Below are positions 28,660 through 39,196 of a DNA stretch of 40,539 nucleotides, piece after piece (position 1 is the first letter of the stretch; every line of letters begins with the position of its first letter). The DNA is from Candidatus Kaiserbacteria bacterium (GTDB lineage: Bacteria; Patescibacteriota; Minisyncoccia; Phycocordibacterales; Phycocordibacteraceae). A program made the translations under genes and the position numbers. The DNA is taken from NCBI GenBank assembly GCA_016194455.1, contig JACQBN010000023.1, positions 1 through 40,539 of the forward strand. Reading direction: 5' to 3'. Below the pieces are notes generated by a model that worked only from the letters and a program-made list of their open reading frames with translations, was not told the origin of the DNA and did not search any database.

Positions 28660-29699
28660 TCGAAATTCTTGATCCGACACAGTCCGCAGACGTCAAACGC
28701 CTGACTGCGCTCCGGGCGGAAGGGATCCCAGTCGTAGATACGTATGCCGAACAATGCGCTGAGCTCGCTCAGATCCGCGATCCGCAGTCGCTTGGCGGGA
28801 CCCCAACGCTGCTCGCGGAGAGTCCGGGCGAGCGTTTTGTCTACTACCCCTGGCGCCGAGCGCTTGTGCGCATCGTAGGCGCGCGCGCCTATGCCGAGCT
28901 CCGGACCAATCGTAATCGCGAACTGCTCACACCAGATGAGCAGGAGCGCTTTGCGAAAGCGCGCATCGGGTTCGCGGGGCTTAACGTCGGTAATCCGGGT
29001 GCCGTCTGCATTGCGCTTGAGGGCGGCGCGCGCGCCATGAAGCTTGCGGACTTTGATCCGCTCTCGCTCACGAATCTGAACCGCTTCCGCTCCGGTATCC
29101 CCGACCTGGGGGTCAACAAAGCGACGCTCACGGCCCGCCAAATTCTTGAAATAGATCCTTATTATGACCTTGAACTGTACGACAAAGGTCTCGCGCCAAG
29201 CAATGTCGAGCAGTTCATGACGAGCCCACAACTCAGTCTGTTAGTAGAAGAAACAGATGCGCTTCCTCTGAAGATTAGTGTCCGTGAGTCGGCGAAGCGC
29301 GCGCGGATCCCGGTCATCATGGTTACCGGTAACGGGGAGGGGGTGATCTTGGATGTTGAGCGATACGACCTTGAGCCCGAACTACCCATCCTGAACGGTC
29401 TTCTTTCTGAACGAGTCGCTCGTGCAGCCGTCTCGCCTGCGACCAAGGCGCTCCCGCCGCGCGAGAAGGCACATCTCGCACGCGACTTCATGGGCTCGCG
29501 CTATCTCGATCAGCGACTGCTGAATTCCTTTAACGCCTTCGGCACCACCCTGGTCGGTATCCCGCAACTCGCCGAATCCTCTTTTATGCGCGGGGCTGCG
29601 CTCTGCTACGCCGCAAAAGCGATTATCCTTGGCCGGCTCCTGTCATCGGGCCGCTATTCGTTTTCGTTTTCTGAGCAATTGAAAACAGCCAACGCTTGA
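28656..29699 (+). CDS. ThiF/E1-like Rossmann adenylyltransferase family protein
   Basis: IGFAGLNVGNPGAVCIALEGGARAMKLADFDPLSLTNLNRFRSGIPDLGVNKATLTARQILEIDPYYDLELYDKGL; 4-nt ATGA overlap with upstream gene. Confidence 0.82.
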   Translation: MIEILDPTQSADVKRLTALRAEGIPVVDTYAEQCAELAQIRDPQSLGGTPTLLAESPGERFVYYPWRRALVRIVGARAYAELRTNRNRELLTPDEQERFAKARIGFAGLNVGNPGAVCIALEGGARAMKLADFDPLSLTNLNRFRSGIPDLGVNKATLTARQILEIDPYYDLELYDKGLAPSNVEQFMTSPQLSLLVEETDALPLKISVRESAKRARIPVIMVTGNGEGVILDVERYDLEPELPILNGLLSERVARAAVSPATKALPPREKAHLARDFMGSRYLDQRLLNSFNAFGTTLVGIPQLAESSFMRGAALCYAAKAIILGRLLSSGRYSFSFSEQLKTANA

Positions 29700-29706
29700 T
29701 ATCTCT

Positions 29707-31281
29707 ATGGTTTCAATTTTCAATCTTGATTTGCTCTGGGTGGGTCTCGCAGTGGCGGGCGCCGGCACACTCGGATTTTCGATCTATTTCTCCGATCCAA
29801 AGAACCCAACGTCTCGCGCGTTTCTTTTTTTCGCGTTTCTGAGTATTTTCTGGAGCATCGCGAATTTTGCAAGCGCTCGCGCGACTGACCCAACCACCGT
29901 TCTCTGGTTTATCCGCGCCGTCTTATTCTTTGCGACGTGGCATGCATTCTCTTTTTTTGTACTTGCGCACCAGTTCCTCGAGCGGCAACCAGTATTTACC
30001 ACGCGCGTCTTTGCCGGCTTCTTATCGTGGACAGCCGCGGTCTCCATCGTGGTGTTGACTCCGGTTGTGTATGAGGCGGTGACCGCAGTCTCTCCTTCGG
30101 TGGAGACGAGAACCGGCCCCGGCATCACGTTGTTTGCCCTCACAGTGTTTGGATTCGTGGGAATAGCCATCTGGACACTCACGCGGAAGTTCTTACGCTC
30201 TTCCGGGGCCGAACGGCGCCAGATGGAGTTCGTGCTCGCCGGCGTGCTGACGACATTCTTTTTCCTAGTCGTATTTGATTTCATATTTCCAGCCTTCTTC
30301 AACAACCCAACACTTGTTCCCTATGGCGGCCTCTTTCTCTTACCCCTCATTTTCGGTACGGCCTACGCGATACTCGCGCATCGGCTCTTCGACGTGCGTG
30401 TCGCCATCTTCGGGCTCCTTACCTTCCTGCTCGCAACTGCAACATTCTTCGATATTCTTCTCTCAGATTCGGTCGGCCTCGTGCTCTATCGTACCGGTGA
30501 ACTCGCGTTGGTACTCGTCGCGGGCATCTGGCTCATCAAGAGCATGGTGCGTGAGTTTGAGCTCGAACAAGAACTCTCGGAGACCAACACGCGCCAAGAA
30601 GGCCTGCTGCGCTTCATCAGTCATGAGGTCAAAGGATTCTTGACCAAGGACGCGGCAGCATTCGCGGCCCTCGCCGAGGGCGATTTCGGCGCCCTGCCGC
30701 AGCAGCCACAGGAATTTATCGTAAACGCGCTCGCGCAAACGCGCGGCGGCGTCTCCTCGGTCATGGACATCCTCAAGGCCTCGAATCAGAAGAAGGGCAC
30801 GACCGAATATAAAAAAGAGCCTTTTGATCTTGCAGTCCTCGCGAAGGAGGCGGTGGAGAACGCGCAGCCTGCAGCTAAAAGCAAGGGCCTCGCGCTCACG
30901 TTCACTGCGGATCCGGCGGACGCACAGTATACCGTTATCGGCGACAAAGCGGAGATCGGGGAGCACGTGCTGCGCAACCTCGTCGAGAACGCGCTTACCT
31001 ACACGCCGACAGGCCGGATTGATGTTTCGCTCACAAAGGGAGGAAATGGCCGCTTCATTTTCACCGTCGCGGATACCGGTATCGGGATTAGCAACGAGGA
31101 CAAGTCGCGGCTCTTCACCGAAGGCGGGCACGGCAAAGATTCACAGAAGGTGAACGTCCACTCCACCGGCTACGGTCTCTTCATCGCGAAGAACATCGTG
31201 AAGGCGCATGGCGGCATCATCCGCGCGGAATCCGCAGGGCCCAGCAAGGGTTCGCGCTTCGTCGTTGAGTTGCCGGCTTAA
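29707..31281 (+). CDS. Membrane histidine kinase with N-terminal 7TM-type sensor region
   Basis: Multiple TM helices; H-box RFISHEVKGFLTKD; NLVENALTYTPTG N-box; DTGIGIS and STGYGLFIAKNIVKAHGG. Confidence 0.88.
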   Translation: MVSIFNLDLLWVGLAVAGAGTLGFSIYFSDPKNPTSRAFLFFAFLSIFWSIANFASARATDPTTVLWFIRAVLFFATWHAFSFFVLAHQFLERQPVFTTRVFAGFLSWTAAVSIVVLTPVVYEAVTAVSPSVETRTGPGITLFALTVFGFVGIAIWTLTRKFLRSSGAERRQMEFVLAGVLTTFFFLVVFDFIFPAFFNNPTLVPYGGLFLLPLIFGTAYAILAHRLFDVRVAIFGLLTFLLATATFFDILLSDSVGLVLYRTGELALVLVAGIWLIKSMVREFELEQELSETNTRQEGLLRFISHEVKGFLTKDAAAFAALAEGDFGALPQQPQEFIVNALAQTRGGVSSVMDILKASNQKKGTTEYKKEPFDLAVLAKEAVENAQPAAKSKGLALTFTADPADAQYTVIGDKAEIGEHVLRNLVENALTYTPTGRIDVSLTKGGNGRFIFTVADTGIGISNEDKSRLFTEGGHGKDSQKVNVHSTGYGLFIAKNIVKAHGGIIRAESAGPSKGSRFVVELPA

Positions 31282-32624
31282 CCGAGCAATTTTTGAATAG
31301 TTTGGAGAAGATCGGGCGCAGCGATCTCTATTTTTTGACCGGTGGCAAAAGTGTGGATTGTGAAGCTGGAAACGTCTTTTGGAGAGATTGTCAGCATGAA
31401 ACCCCGCTTCTCGGCGTATTGGAGCTGATTGCCGAGCGGCTTGCTGCCAAGATAGACCTCGCAGGCGATGGCCGCCCCGCGGAGCGCCGCGGCCGCTCGC
31501 AGGGCTTCTGTCCGGTTTTCGGCCGTACTCGCGATAAGTACGCGCGCGACCGTCGTTGTTGCGGCGGGGAAGAGCCCGGCCTTCAGGAGCCGCAGCAGCA
31601 GGCGCGTCACCCCGATTGAGATGCCGACCCCGGGGAGCTTCCGGCTCGTGAACGCGCTCGCGAGATCCTCATAACGGCCGCCGGAAGCGATGCTACCCAG
31701 ATCTCCGTGCGCATCGAGGCGGGTCTCATAGACGGTACCGGTGTAATAGTCGAGCCCGCGCGCGATCGACAGATCGACCGTGAAGCGCTCCTCGGGAACG
31801 CCAAGCGCGCGCACTCCCGCGACAACCTCGGCAAGCTCCCGCACTCCTTCCTCAAACAATTCGTCAATCTTCTGCGCGCCAAGGAAAGCAAGCGCATCAC
31901 TCGTGGAACGCTGCAGCAGAAGAACCTCCACGAGTTCCCGCGCCTTCGTTTCCGCCATGCCGTTCTCGCCGAGCGCGGCGACGACCGAGTCGCGCCCGAT
32001 CTTCTCCATCCGATCGATGATCTTGAGCGCGTCCGCCACTAGTGCATCGTTCGTGAGCCCTGCCCAGCGCAGCAATCCCTGGAGAACCTTGCGGTTCCCG
32101 ATCCGCACCGTGAATGCACCGATTGCAAGCTCGTTGAAGATGCCGGCGATCACGCTCACCATCTCCGCATCGTGAAGCGTTGTAAGCGAGCCGTCTCCGA
32201 TGGCGTCTATATCCGCTTGTATAAATTGCCGATAGCGTCCCTCCTGCGGGCGCTCTCCGCGGACGACCGGGCCGATCACCGAGCGGCGGAAGGGGAACAA
32301 AAGTTCCGCGTAGTGTGCAGCGACGAAACGCGCGAGCGGGACCGTGTGGTCAAAGCGCAGCGCAAGATCCTTCTCGTCGCTCGTAGCGCCCTTCGCGGGG
32401 TGGAGGAGCCGAAGGCCGTAGATCTGCGCGGCAATCTCTCCGCCAGCCTTTGCCGCGAGCACCTCGGTGCGCTCCACAAGGGGCGTTTCTATTGGCGAAT
32501 AGCCGGAGAGCTCGAAGTGCTTGCGGATAACGTCAATCATCCGCGCGAGCGCAATCGCCTCTGCGGGCCCCAGATCGGGGAACCCGCTCGGATTCGTCAG
32601 CAGCTGTTTGGGAAAGGCGGTCAT
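31278..32624 (-). CDS. hisS: Histidine--tRNA ligase
   Basis: LALRFDHTVPLARFVA, QEGRYRQFIQADIDAIG, IARGLDYYTGTVYE, SGGRYEDL; start trimmed from 32672. Confidence 0.95.
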   Translation of the reverse strand: MTAFPKQLLTNPSGFPDLGPAEAIALARMIDVIRKHFELSGYSPIETPLVERTEVLAAKAGGEIAAQIYGLRLLHPAKGATSDEKDLALRFDHTVPLARFVAAHYAELLFPFRRSVIGPVVRGERPQEGRYRQFIQADIDAIGDGSLTTLHDAEMVSVIAGIFNELAIGAFTVRIGNRKVLQGLLRWAGLTNDALVADALKIIDRMEKIGRDSVVAALGENGMAETKARELVEVLLLQRSTSDALAFLGAQKIDELFEEGVRELAEVVAGVRALGVPEERFTVDLSIARGLDYYTGTVYETRLDAHGDLGSIASGGRYEDLASAFTSRKLPGVGISIGVTRLLLRLLKAGLFPAATTTVARVLIASTAENRTEALRAAAALRGAAIACEVYLGSKPLGNQLQYAEKRGFMLTISPKDVSSFTIHTFATGQKIEIAAPDLLQTIQKLLG

Positions 32625-32678
32625 TGCAATACTCCCTACTATACAATAGAAAGAGTAGCGGGCTTGGTACACGCGCCA

Positions 32679-32752
32679 GCCGGGGTAGCTCAGGTAGTTA
32701 GAGCATGGGATTCATAAACCCAAGGTCAGAGGTGCAAGTCCTCTCCCCGGCA
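32679..32752 (+). tRNA. tRNA-Met (CAU), elongator type
   Basis: GCCGGGG/CCCCGGC acceptor, anticodon at 32713-32715, C11:G24 and paired 1-72; A31.A39 mismatch at base of anticodon loop. Confidence 0.88.
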
Positions 32753-32790
32753 CACGACATTTCAAAGCATTTTTGGTAGGATGGGAAAAC

Positions 32791-32870
32791 TGCGGGAGTA
32801 AGTAGGCTTGCTCCCGCTGCGCTCGGAGAAAATGCAAGCGAGCTTGCATTTTTCTCCTCGCTTGCGGGAG
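32791..32870 (+). promoter_or_regulatory. Competing inverted repeats upstream of and overlapping tRNA-Asp
   Basis: GCGGGAG 32792-32798; CTCCCGC 32811-32817; hairpin GGAGAAAATGCAAGC/GCTTGCATTTTTCTCC 32825-32857; GCGGGAG 32864-32870 (tRNA 5' strand). Confidence 0.6.
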
Positions 32871-32937
32871 TAGCTCAATTGGTTAGAGCGCGTCCCTGTC
32901 ACGGACGAGGTTGCGGGTTCAAGTCCCGTCTCTCGCG
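32864..32937 (+). tRNA. tRNA-Asp (GUC)
   Basis: GCGGGAG/CTCTCGC acceptor, anticodon loop CTGTCAC, GGTTCAAGTCC T-arm. Confidence 0.95.
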
Positions 32938-32939
32938 CA

Positions 32940-34766
<1,827 letters not shown>

Positions 34767-34829
34767 ATTTATTGGATAGAACAACGCTACCACGCCAATA
34801 GTTTCAAGTTATACTTTATACTCGTCCTT

Positions 34830-35162
34830 ATGAGCCTTGGACAACAGCATCTCCACGCGCGCTGGCGCCTCTTCTCTCGACTCGAGCCCTTCCCGGCGCT
34901 CGGCGCCTTCAAGCGTTTCCTTGATTACCTCATGTATGGCGTCGGGATCGTGGCGCCTATCGCGCTTGTCCCGCAGATCTGGCAAATTTATTCTACAAGA
35001 AGTGCGGCGGGCGTCTCGCTCTTCACCTGGTCTCTGCTCACCGTCCTCAACGTTCTCTGGGCGATCTATGCCGCCGTGCATAAGGACAAGCAACTCTTCT
35101 TCGCGAACGCCTTCATCGTCCTCTTCGATCTCGCGATCGTGATCGGGATCCTGCGGTATTGA
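34830..35162 (+). CDS. SemiSWEET/PQ-loop-like small membrane transporter
   Basis: VGIVAPIALVPQIWQIYSTRSAAGVSLFTWSLLTVLNVLWAIYAAVHKDKQLFFANAFIV. Confidence 0.82.
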   Translation: MSLGQQHLHARWRLFSRLEPFPALGAFKRFLDYLMYGVGIVAPIALVPQIWQIYSTRSAAGVSLFTWSLLTVLNVLWAIYAAVHKDKQLFFANAFIVLFDLAIVIGILRY

Positions 35163-35213
35163 AAGCTGGGGCGAAATGCCGTAGGCTCGAGAATGCTGGA
35201 CGGTCGCCTTTGT

Positions 35214-35241
35214 AAGCGTGGCTCGCAGACTCGCCACGCTT
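35214..35241 (+). terminator. Hairpin between the SemiSWEET-like gene and tRNA-Thr, possible terminator
   Basis: aagcgtggc ... gccacgctt, 9 bp, short T tract. Confidence 0.45.
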
Positions 35242-35297
35242 TCGTCGGCTCGTTCGGCGCTTGGAAACATGCAGACACGTTTCCAAGGCCCCACTTC

Positions 35298-35370
35298 GCC
35301 GACGTAGCTCAGTTGGTAGAGCAACTCCATGGTAAGGAGTAGGTCCCCAGTTCAACTCTGGGCGTCGGCT
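35298..35370 (+). tRNA. tRNA-Thr (GGU)
   Basis: GCCGACG/CGTCGGC acceptor; anticodon loop ATGGTAA. Confidence 0.95.
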
Positions 35371-35401
35371 CAAAAGCGTTTTTGTGTTATAAAAAGGCGA
35401 A

Positions 35402-35474
35402 GCCGCCTTAGTTCAGCTGGTAGAGCAACGGTATCGTAAACCGTAGGTCCCCAGTTCGATCCTGGGAGGCGGCT
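35402..35474 (+). tRNA. tRNA-Thr (CGU)
   Basis: GCCGCCT/AGGCGGC acceptor; anticodon loop ATCGTAA. Confidence 0.95.
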
Positions 35475-35576
35475 CAAGTATCAAACTCAAATCCGATTTT
35501 TCGGAGTTCGCCCGCGCCGCATGCAATTCCTGCCAAGGATTTTCTGTGCCGCCCTTCCCCTCGCAGTCTCAGCTTG

Positions 35577-37424
35577 TTAGCCGAGAGCTCGGGGTCGGCT
35601 CTTGTTTGGGGGTAGTGGTGGTGGTATATCCTCATCTTCTTCATTGGTTTGTTTTTCGGGTGCAGGCATATTCTGGTATCTTTCCTCTATTATGCTCCGT
35701 GCTAAAGTTTCAAAACGCGCCGCTCGTTCTTTGATCGAACTCACTTCTGCTTCCGCCGTTGTTGCCTTGCGCTCTTCAAATCCAACACTCGTATCTCCCG
35801 ACTGTTTATTAAGTCCGTTAGCGCGTCTCCATTCATACATCGCTTTTGTAGGGTCGCCACCAGAATAAAAAACTACCTTTGATGGTTTCTTGTCCGGGTG
35901 AGTAGCAAAATATGAATTCCAATATTCTTCGGAGGAAATAGTATTTTTTGCCTCTGCAAAACGAGTGCCAGATTCCTCTAATATCCCATCTATGGCACGA
36001 CCAAGGTCGCCTTCCCGTTCCCTTTCGTCACGACGCGAACTCGCACCTTCGAGTCCCCGAGCAGTGCTGTATCTAAACAACTGTTGCAATATACGGTCAT
36101 CATTAACACCAGTTACTTCTTTGATTTTGTCACGTATCGGTATGAGCGCCTTCAAAACATCCGGGTTTGCATATTTTTCTTGCGGCCACTGTTTTTCAAG
36201 TTCACTCTCCCATGCAGAGGGCGGTGGCAATCTATCTGAACTCGGAAGACTGCCCAGCTGATGTTGAATTTCTTCCGTGTATTTTGATAATTCCGGAGAA
36301 GCCGTGAGTTGTTTTAGGCTCTCGAATACAGCCATGTTTTTAATCGGCTTATTATCTGGACCAATTTCATAACGAGAACCATTTTTCGGATCAACCTGTG
36401 CGTCCTGTGGAATAAAAACGAGTCCGGCATCCAGTTTTATTCCGTGATCTTCTTGAGAAAGAACCCAAGCATCGTTATGTTGGTCACCAATTTTTTCAGG
36501 GGCAATATCTCCGTGGCTAAAGTGATATTGCGAGCCAATGAATGCAGATGGGTATGCAATAAAAATCTCATTCCCTTTTTCTGAGCCATAGAAACGATCC
36601 GCAACTTCTTCGGCTGCAAAGTGAATTGCTGCCCGATCCGCATAACTTCCTTGCCCGCCACTCATAAATGACTCCAATCTTGCGAGTGCTTCTTCACGAG
36701 TTGCTGGCAGTTCTCCTTTTCGGGAGTTTAAAAGTCCAAGAATCGCTTCCTCCTTTCCACTTTCCGCTATTTTTATGGCAAGAGGAGATTTTAGGGAACC
36801 ATCATCAAGCATTTTCTCAAAACCATTATGAAATGCTCCAGTGCCCGCTGTATGCTCCCACATTCCAGTGTGGTCGCGAATACCTTGTCGCGTAACGTGC
36901 GTAACCATTTCGGAAGGGAAACGCTTCATGAGGAGTGCGTAATCCTCAACCGATAGCGAAGCTAGATGCTCCTCGGTAAACATCTGTGCGATATCTTCTT
37001 TGCCATACTCCGCATTTGCCCAACGTTCTTTTTCTTTTTCATAGAGCGCACTGACAGCTTCTTGCCCAGAGCGATTTGGGTTACGCGCAGCAACCGTTGT
37101 GTCGATTTCGGCCTTACGCTCCTGTACCATACCAAGTGATGCCCGTACTTTTTTAACTTCAAAGTAGCTCCGTACTTTGGTCAAAAATGAACTGCTATTG
37201 TAGTCGTCCAACTTTGTTTCAAGCTCATTGATTTCTTTTTCGAGTTCGCTTTGTTCTCGACGTTCTTGGGAATGCTCGCCTCTCTCTGCTCGAATCTTTT
37301 CTGCAAGGGCATTGCGTTCGTCAATGTTACTTTCGCGAGAAAAATCCTTTACAAACTCCGGAGTATCAGTTTCCGGGCCTTTTTCTTGTTTTGGTTTTGA
37401 TGCGCTTGGCGTTCCTTCACTCAT
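35577..37424 (-). CDS. Large hypothetical protein, 615 aa, apparently cytosolic, with N-terminal coiled-coil-like region
   Basis: Long intact ORF, AT-richer than flanks; no recognised catalytic motif; no signal peptide. Confidence 0.8.
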   Translation of the reverse strand: MSEGTPSASKPKQEKGPETDTPEFVKDFSRESNIDERNALAEKIRAERGEHSQERREQSELEKEINELETKLDDYNSSSFLTKVRSYFEVKKVRASLGMVQERKAEIDTTVAARNPNRSGQEAVSALYEKEKERWANAEYGKEDIAQMFTEEHLASLSVEDYALLMKRFPSEMVTHVTRQGIRDHTGMWEHTAGTGAFHNGFEKMLDDGSLKSPLAIKIAESGKEEAILGLLNSRKGELPATREEALARLESFMSGGQGSYADRAAIHFAAEEVADRFYGSEKGNEIFIAYPSAFIGSQYHFSHGDIAPEKIGDQHNDAWVLSQEDHGIKLDAGLVFIPQDAQVDPKNGSRYEIGPDNKPIKNMAVFESLKQLTASPELSKYTEEIQHQLGSLPSSDRLPPPSAWESELEKQWPQEKYANPDVLKALIPIRDKIKEVTGVNDDRILQQLFRYSTARGLEGASSRRDEREREGDLGRAIDGILEESGTRFAEAKNTISSEEYWNSYFATHPDKKPSKVVFYSGGDPTKAMYEWRRANGLNKQSGDTSVGFEERKATTAEAEVSSIKERAARFETLARSIIEERYQNMPAPEKQTNEEDEDIPPPLPPNKSRPRALG

Positions 37425-37626
37425 TACTGATTCAGTATACCTCGATCATTCTTCGTCAAGCCGGACTCACAAAACCCTCCCCCTGCCGACTATTCCTTTT
37501 CAAAAATCCTCCCCCGCGAAAAAAGAAAGGATGAAAGAGGCGGCGGGGCGAGGGTCGAGCGCGCGTCCTTGCGCGCGACTATCGGTGCTCGCTAAAATAG
37601 GTTCTAGCGGAGTACAATAGGGACTC

Positions 37627-38538
37627 ATGGAGAAAGAGAAACGGCTCGAAGAACTGGAGGCGCTGATGGCGGCGCCGGAGTTTTGGAACAATAAGGAAGC
37701 GGCGCAGGCGCTGGTGCGCGAGTACCAGATGCTGAAAGAGGGCGGCGGGGGAAAAGGGCACGACAGTGGCGACGCCACCCTCGCCATCCTCGCCGGGGCG
37801 GGCGGGGACGATGCCGAAGACTTCGCGGCAATGCTACTCGCAATGTATCGCAGCTACGCGGCCAAGCGCGGCTGGGGCGCAAAGGTGCTCGACGAGACCA
37901 AGAACGATCACGGCGGCTACCGCAGCGTGCTCATGGAAGTCTCGACCCCCTCGACTAAGCTCAGGGCAAACGGCCCTTACGGCCGTTTAAAGCACGAGGC
38001 GGGCGTGCACCGCCTCGTGCGGCTCTCGCCCTTCAACGCGCAATCAAAGCGCCAGACCAGCTTCGCGCTCGTCGAGGTGCTCCCGAAGCTCACCGCGGGC
38101 GAGAAGGTCGCGCTCAAGCCCGAGGAGATAGAAATCCAGTTCGCGCGCTCGGGAGGAGCGGGCGGACAGAACGTGAATAAGCGCGAGACCGCAGTGCGTA
38201 TTTTGCATAAGCCCACCAACCTTTCAGTACATATTTCAAGTGAGCGATCGCAGGCGGCCAATAAGGAGAAGGCGCTCGAGCTCCTTGCCGCCAAACTTTT
38301 TGCAAAACAAGAAGCAGAGACGAAGGCAGAAGCGGAAGGGCGTAGCATCGCGAAGACCACCGCGAACGAATGGGGTTCGCAGATTCGCTCCTACGTCCTC
38401 CACCCCTACAAGCTGGTGAAGGACCACCGCACGAATTTTGAGTCCTCCAACCCTGACAAAGTTCTCTCCGGCGACCTTGATGGTTTCATCGACGCCGCAG
38501 AAAGGTATACTGGGAGCGATGGAAACACGAATCGTTAA
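37627..38538 (+). CDS. prfB: Peptide chain release factor 2, N-terminally short
   Basis: SPF motif in [49 protein letters not shown] motif; no internal frameshift. Confidence 0.93.
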   Translation: MEKEKRLEELEALMAAPEFWNNKEAAQALVREYQMLKEGGGGKGHDSGDATLAILAGAGGDDAEDFAAMLLAMYRSYAAKRGWGAKVLDETKNDHGGYRSVLMEVSTPSTKLRANGPYGRLKHEAGVHRLVRLSPFNAQSKRQTSFALVEVLPKLTAGEKVALKPEEIEIQFARSGGAGGQNVNKRETAVRILHKPTNLSVHISSERSQAANKEKALELLAAKLFAKQEAETKAEAEGRSIAKTTANEWGSQIRSYVLHPYKLVKDHRTNFESSNPDKVLSGDLDGFIDAAERYTGSDGNTNR

Positions 38539-38866
38539 AGAAGGAATACGCCGTAATGAATTGCGCACGCTCGCACACGAGCAGTACGGCGATATCATCA
38601 AGGCAGTCGTCGACATCGAACGGGGCATCATGGGGGTGGGCGGGGAACTCCATGTAGACATCCAATCGTTTCTCATTGAGAAGGAGCACTCTCGCGGGGA
38701 CATGACCTGGGGCATCAACTTGTATTTGGAAAAAACGGGCGATGAGTTCATCGAATTCGATTCCATGATCAACCTTAAGCCTGCGGCCGGTAACCGGACC
38801 CGCGGCGTGGAGAGCGAGAAGATACAGGCGAAGATACGAGAAGTCGTGAGCGCGCTCGTTCAGTAA
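38519..38866 (+). CDS. DUF5674 family protein
   Basis: [33 protein letters not shown]...[35 protein letters not shown]; overlaps prfB by 20 nt. Confidence 0.8.
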   Translation: METRIVKEGIRRNELRTLAHEQYGDIIKAVVDIERGIMGVGGELHVDIQSFLIEKEHSRGDMTWGINLYLEKTGDEFIEFDSMINLKPAAGNRTRGVESEKIQAKIREVVSALVQ

Positions 38867-38867
38867 T

Positions 38868-39194
38868 ATGGCGGTCTCAAGGGAACGATGGTTCGTACTC
38901 TCGCTTCCCGAACAGCTCGGCAACATCGGGAGCGAGGTCGGGCGAGCCGCAAAGTGGCAGGGCAAAGATAGCGCGTCCTTCTGGGGCGCGACCGCCCGAG
39001 CACTCGAACTCTTCAATCTCACGCAGGAAGATCCGCGCTGGAGGCGGCAACGCCCTGAGCTCGATCGGGCTCGCGAGAGCTTCGCCGATGCAGTCTTGGG
39101 CGGCAAAGAATATCAAAGCACCCTGCCTGATCTCGAGCGATATTTTATGCGCTTCGCCCTCCTTGCGCGCGGAGCGTCGATGTTAAAATCTTAG
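38868..39194 (+). CDS. Hypothetical protein
   Basis: Intact co-directional ORF immediately after the DUF5674 gene. Confidence 0.75.
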   Translation: MAVSRERWFVLSLPEQLGNIGSEVGRAAKWQGKDSASFWGATARALELFNLTQEDPRWRRQRPELDRARESFADAVLGGKEYQSTLPDLERYFMRFALLARGASMLKS

Positions 39195-39196
39195 CT

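Noticed and set aside
37440-37626. Programmed frameshift or RNA element ahead of prfB
   Set aside because: I found no CTTTGAC-type slippery site or extended upstream reading frame; the prfB ORF is continuous from ATG 37627.
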